DNA of 64,000 bases from JARKPK01 sp964631235 (lineage in GTDB: Bacteria; Planctomycetota; Planctomycetia; Pirellulales; Thermoguttaceae). The position numbers and the translations under genes are program-made. Of the stretch, positions 61,709 through 64,000 are shown piece by piece. The notes below the pieces were generated by a model. That model ran no database searches. It saw only the letters and a program-made list of their open reading frames with translations, and was not told the DNA's origin. Numbering within the stretch: position 1 is the first letter of the stretch; each line of letters opens with the position of its first letter. The stretch lies in NCBI GenBank assembly GCA_964631235.1, contig CAZVZX010000015.1, positions 39,646-103,645 of the forward strand, written 5' to 3'.

Positions 61709-61748
61709 GCGAATAACGTGTCCCCCGCGGCAGCTTCACAAAGGGCTG

Positions 61749-62615
61749 ATGTTCAGCGCAACGCTTCCCATGGATTTTGAAGGTTATTTGGCATGCTTGC
61801 TCTTCGGCGCGTCTGCGGGCGCGGCCGGGTTCTTCGGGCGAGAGTACCTCGCTCGCGGCATGACCCTTGTTGAAGCCGACTTGACGGATAAGCTCCGCCG
61901 GCTGCGCGCGCCGACGGGCCATCTCCGCGCGTACATCATCATCTGGCTGGTGGCAATCGGCGGCACGTTGGCGCTGTTCGCCTTCGCGCTGAACAACATC
62001 GTGTTCGCCTTGCTGATCTCCGCCTTTCTGGTTTGCACGCCGTGGTATTTGGTCCGCCGCATGGCCGAACGCCGCCGGCTGAAGATCGAAGACCAACTGG
62101 CCGACGCCATGGTCACGATGTCCAGCGCGGTCAAAGCGGGCCTGTCGCTGGCCCAGTCGCTCGAACTGCTGGCCTCGCAGCTCCCGCAGCCGATCAGCAC
62201 CGAATTCCATCAGATGGCTTCGGAGTACAAGCTCGGGAAAACGCTCGAACGCGTGCTCGTCGAAGCCAAAGAGCGGCTGCGGAGCGAAAATTTCGCCCTC
62301 TTCGCCGCGGCGCTGCTGGCCAGCCACGAAAGCGGCGGCCGGCTCAACGAAACCGTCGAACGCATCGCCCGCAGCGTGCTCGAACTGCAACGGCTGGAAC
62401 GCAAGGTTCGCTCCGAAACGGCGCAAGCCCGCAAATCGGCCGTTTATATGGCCCTGGCCCCGGCGCTGATCCTGACGGCCTACTGGTTCGTCGATCCGAT
62501 CAACACGGCCCTGCTGTTTACGACGGTTGTCGGCCAGATCTTGCTGGCGATTGCGCTGGTGCTTAACGTCATCGCGTATTTTTGGGCAAGGTGGATCCTC
62601 AACCCCGATATTTGA
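61749..62615 (+). CDS. tadB: Tad inner-membrane platform protein TadB
   Basis: A 288-residue polytopic protein of the GspF/TadB superfamily. N-terminal TM around GYLACLLFGASAGAAGFF, then YIIIWLVAIGGTLALFAFA with VFALLISAFLVCTPWYLVR. A cytoplasmic GspF domain has LADAMVTMSSAVKAGLSLAQ, LASHESGGRLNETVERIARS, and a C-terminal TM pair (ALAPALILTAYWFVDP, ILLAIALVLNVIAYFWA). It forms the inner-membrane base with TadC. Starts 40 bases after cpaF; ATG 61749 fits. The family usually has one helix fewer at its N-terminus. Confidence 0.9.
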   Translation: MFSATLPMDFEGYLACLLFGASAGAAGFFGREYLARGMTLVEADLTDKLRRLRAPTGHLRAYIIIWLVAIGGTLALFAFALNNIVFALLISAFLVCTPWYLVRRMAERRRLKIEDQLADAMVTMSSAVKAGLSLAQSLELLASQLPQPISTEFHQMASEYKLGKTLERVLVEAKERLRSENFALFAAALLASHESGGRLNETVERIARSVLELQRLERKVRSETAQARKSAVYMALAPALILTAYWFVDPINTALLFTTVVGQILLAIALVLNVIAYFWARWILNPDI

Positions 62616-62676
62616 CCGATTCCGCCGAGAAGGCCGACGGCCGCTCGTTCGCGTCCGTCGCAACCGAGACCGCACT

Positions 62677-63630
62677 ATGCTCACCGATTTCTTCCTCGCA
62701 CCGTCATCGCTGTTGGCCGTCGGCGGCGGGCTCGAGCTGTTCGCCAGCTTGGTGATGGGGTCGGCGCTCGGCTTGGTCGGCTGGTGGTTCTTCCAGATCT
62801 TCCAAGTGGAAGAGCTCCAACAAGGCGATCAATGGCGTTACGACATCAGCCGAATCAACGAGCTCCGCCGCATCGATTCGATGTATCGCCTCTTCCAGCC
62901 CGCCATCCAACTGTTGGCCTTCTTCAATCGTCGCGTGTTCCGCGACAGCCTGCCGGAGATCAACCGCGAGATTCAGGCAGCGGGCCTATCGCGGTTTTGG
63001 ATCGCCGAAGAGTACCTCGGCAAAGCCGAGTTGATCGCCCTCTTTTTCAGCCCGATCTATCTCTATGTTCTGCTCGAAATGGTCGGGCCGGTCGGGTTCC
63101 TTTTCGCCGCGGTGGCCGTCGGGTTGACGGCTTGGTTCCTTCGCTATCGCTTGGCGATGCGCGCCCGCACCCGATTGCGGCTGATCAAGCGCCGGATGCC
63201 CTTCTTGCTCGATCTGCTCACGCTGTTGATGGAGGCCGGCGCCACGTTTCTCAACGCCCTGCGGCAAGCCGTTGACGAGTTCCGCGGGCATCCGGTGGCC
63301 GAAGAGTTCGGCCGCGTGCTCAACGACATGAATATGGGCAAGACCCGCGCCGAAGCCTTCGCCGCGATGCGCGACCGCTTGGCCGACGACGAAATCACCA
63401 GCATCATCGGTTCGATTCTCCAGGGCGAACAGCTCGGAACGCCGCTGGCCAATATCTTCCGCACTCAGGCCGACGTGCTCCGCCTGAAACGCACCCAACG
63501 CGCGGAAACGATTGCCGGCGAAGCAGGGGTAAATATGCTTCTGCCGGGGATTCTCGTCATGATTTCCACCGTGCTGGTAATCATCGGACCGTTCATGTTG
63601 AACTACCTGAAATTCGGATGGACAATGTGA
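62677..63630 (+). CDS. tadC: Tad inner-membrane platform protein TadC
   Basis: A 317-residue GspF-superfamily protein. N-terminal TM (FASLVMGSALGLVGWWFFQI), a helical stretch with VFRDSLPEINREIQAAGLSR, a central TM pair (LIALFFSPIYLYVLLEMVG, VGFLFAAVAVGLTAWFLRYR), and the GspF cytoplasmic domain: RLIKRRMPFLLDLLTLLMEA, GATFLNALRQAVDEFRGHPV and LGTPLANIFRTQADVLR. The end is a TM (LLPGILVMISTVLVIIGPFM). It complements TadB in the pilus platform. The frame is open upstream to 62527, but the family N-terminus fits ATG 62677. 61 bases after tadB. Confidence 0.9.
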   Translation: MLTDFFLAPSSLLAVGGGLELFASLVMGSALGLVGWWFFQIFQVEELQQGDQWRYDISRINELRRIDSMYRLFQPAIQLLAFFNRRVFRDSLPEINREIQAAGLSRFWIAEEYLGKAELIALFFSPIYLYVLLEMVGPVGFLFAAVAVGLTAWFLRYRLAMRARTRLRLIKRRMPFLLDLLTLLMEAGATFLNALRQAVDEFRGHPVAEEFGRVLNDMNMGKTRAEAFAAMRDRLADDEITSIIGSILQGEQLGTPLANIFRTQADVLRLKRTQRAETIAGEAGVNMLLPGILVMISTVLVIIGPFMLNYLKFGWTM

Positions 63631-63715
63631 TCAGGCGGGCCGATCGCCGCAACGAAGTTCACCGCTCGCCGTGACGGAACGAACGCCCCAGCCGACTATT
63701 CGACCTATTCGACCT

Positions 63716-64000
63716 ATGGCACTGAAACTCGATTGCCCGCGATGCAAAACGCCGCTGCTCGCCCCCGACAAGGCGGGCGGCTCCTACGCCCATTGTCCGG
63801 CGTGCCGTGGGCGCGTGTGGATTCCGCACAACGCCCCCAACGTGCCGCAGGTCGTTGAGCAGGTGATCGTCGCGTCGGCGGTCGGGTCGGCCGGTGCCTC
63901 GGGCAGCGCTGCGGCCGGCGCCGCGTCGGTGCCTCCGGCGACGGCAACCATCAAGTCCGCTGTTTTGCCGCCGGCCGCGCCGCCCGGCTGGACTCCACCG
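63716..64000 (+). CDS. Zinc-ribbon protein, 5' part (runs off the window)
   Basis: 95 codons are visible from ATG 63716 to the window edge with no stop. It begins MALKLDCPRCKTPLLAPDKA and has a second CPAC, together forming a CPxC-x17-CPxC zinc ribbon. From about residue 41 the sequence is Ala/Ser/Pro/Val-rich low complexity. Planctomycete proteins with such an N-terminal ribbon often continue into a membrane-anchored domain. Following tadC by 85 bases on the same strand, it may belong to the Tad operon. Confidence 0.75.
   Translation, partial: MALKLDCPRCKTPLLAPDKAGGSYAHCPACRGRVWIPHNAPNVPQVVEQVIVASAVGSAGASGSAAAGAASVPPATATIKSAVLPPAAPPGWTPP

Noticed and set aside
1..64000. CRISPR array
   Set aside because: No run of identical repeats with regular unique spacers was seen; the short repeats at 14543 and 15110 have no spacers.

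Overview
This 64-kb window is GC-rich chromosomal DNA that looks like a planctomycete, probably a Pirellulales-type lineage. The case rests on the gene families: a DUF1571 protein, a TIGR03790-like protein, a Tat-exported TIM-barrel sugar isomerase, a PEP-CTERM serine protease, outer-membrane barrels with long Pro/Ala/Gly-rich linkers, and a YjhG/YagF-type dehydratase next to generally loose gene spacing. The taxonomic call is an inference; no rRNA is present. The only RNA gene recognised is tRNA-Glu(UUC).

Layout. 1-6.1 kb: end of an RND efflux pump, then leuC-leuD (leucine synthesis), bioB with an unusual insertion, and an orphan membrane histidine kinase. 6.2-13.7 kb: a 936-residue exported protein of unknown function, a BamA/Omp85 assembly factor with a roughly 350-residue disordered insert, and a small exported protein. 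13.7-17.1 kb: gene-poor stretch with a MITE-like inverted repeat, a 24-bp tandem repeat, tRNA-Glu, and cinA flanked on both sides by GAAAACGCGA-rich tracts. 17.1-24.3 kb: nitroreductase, M14 carboxypeptidase, HEAT protein, a pseudopilin-like protein, a Tat-type sugar isomerase and an RluA-type pseudouridine synthase. 24.3-36.4 kb: rRNA methyltransferase overlapping a GH95 glycosidase, second sugar isomerase, VOC protein overlapping a class II photolyase, metE, and the PEP-CTERM protease. 36.4-46.1 kb: dehydratase, dodecin, metallo-beta-lactamase-fold hydrolase, DUF1571 protein, beta-helix/PKD protein, tadA and a TIGR03790-like protein.

46.2-49.1 kb is a compact elongation factor P unit: epmB diverges from efp-epmA, so the substrate and both lysyl-modification enzymes sit together. 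49.1-64 kb: two tandem outer-membrane barrel proteins lead into a Tad/Flp pilus locus (two small pilins, prepilin peptidase, three TadE/TadG-like proteins, an unknown membrane-anchored protein, CpaB, an FHA-CpaF ATPase fusion, TadB, TadC). No secretin or TadZ is visible; the last gene (a zinc-ribbon protein) runs off the window.

The most unusual non-coding signal is a dispersed, roughly 100-bp intergenic repeat. Seven full copies and two partial or degenerate ones lie in both orientations, several touching a stop codon. They share two conserved potential stems with some compensatory changes. I do not recognise this family.
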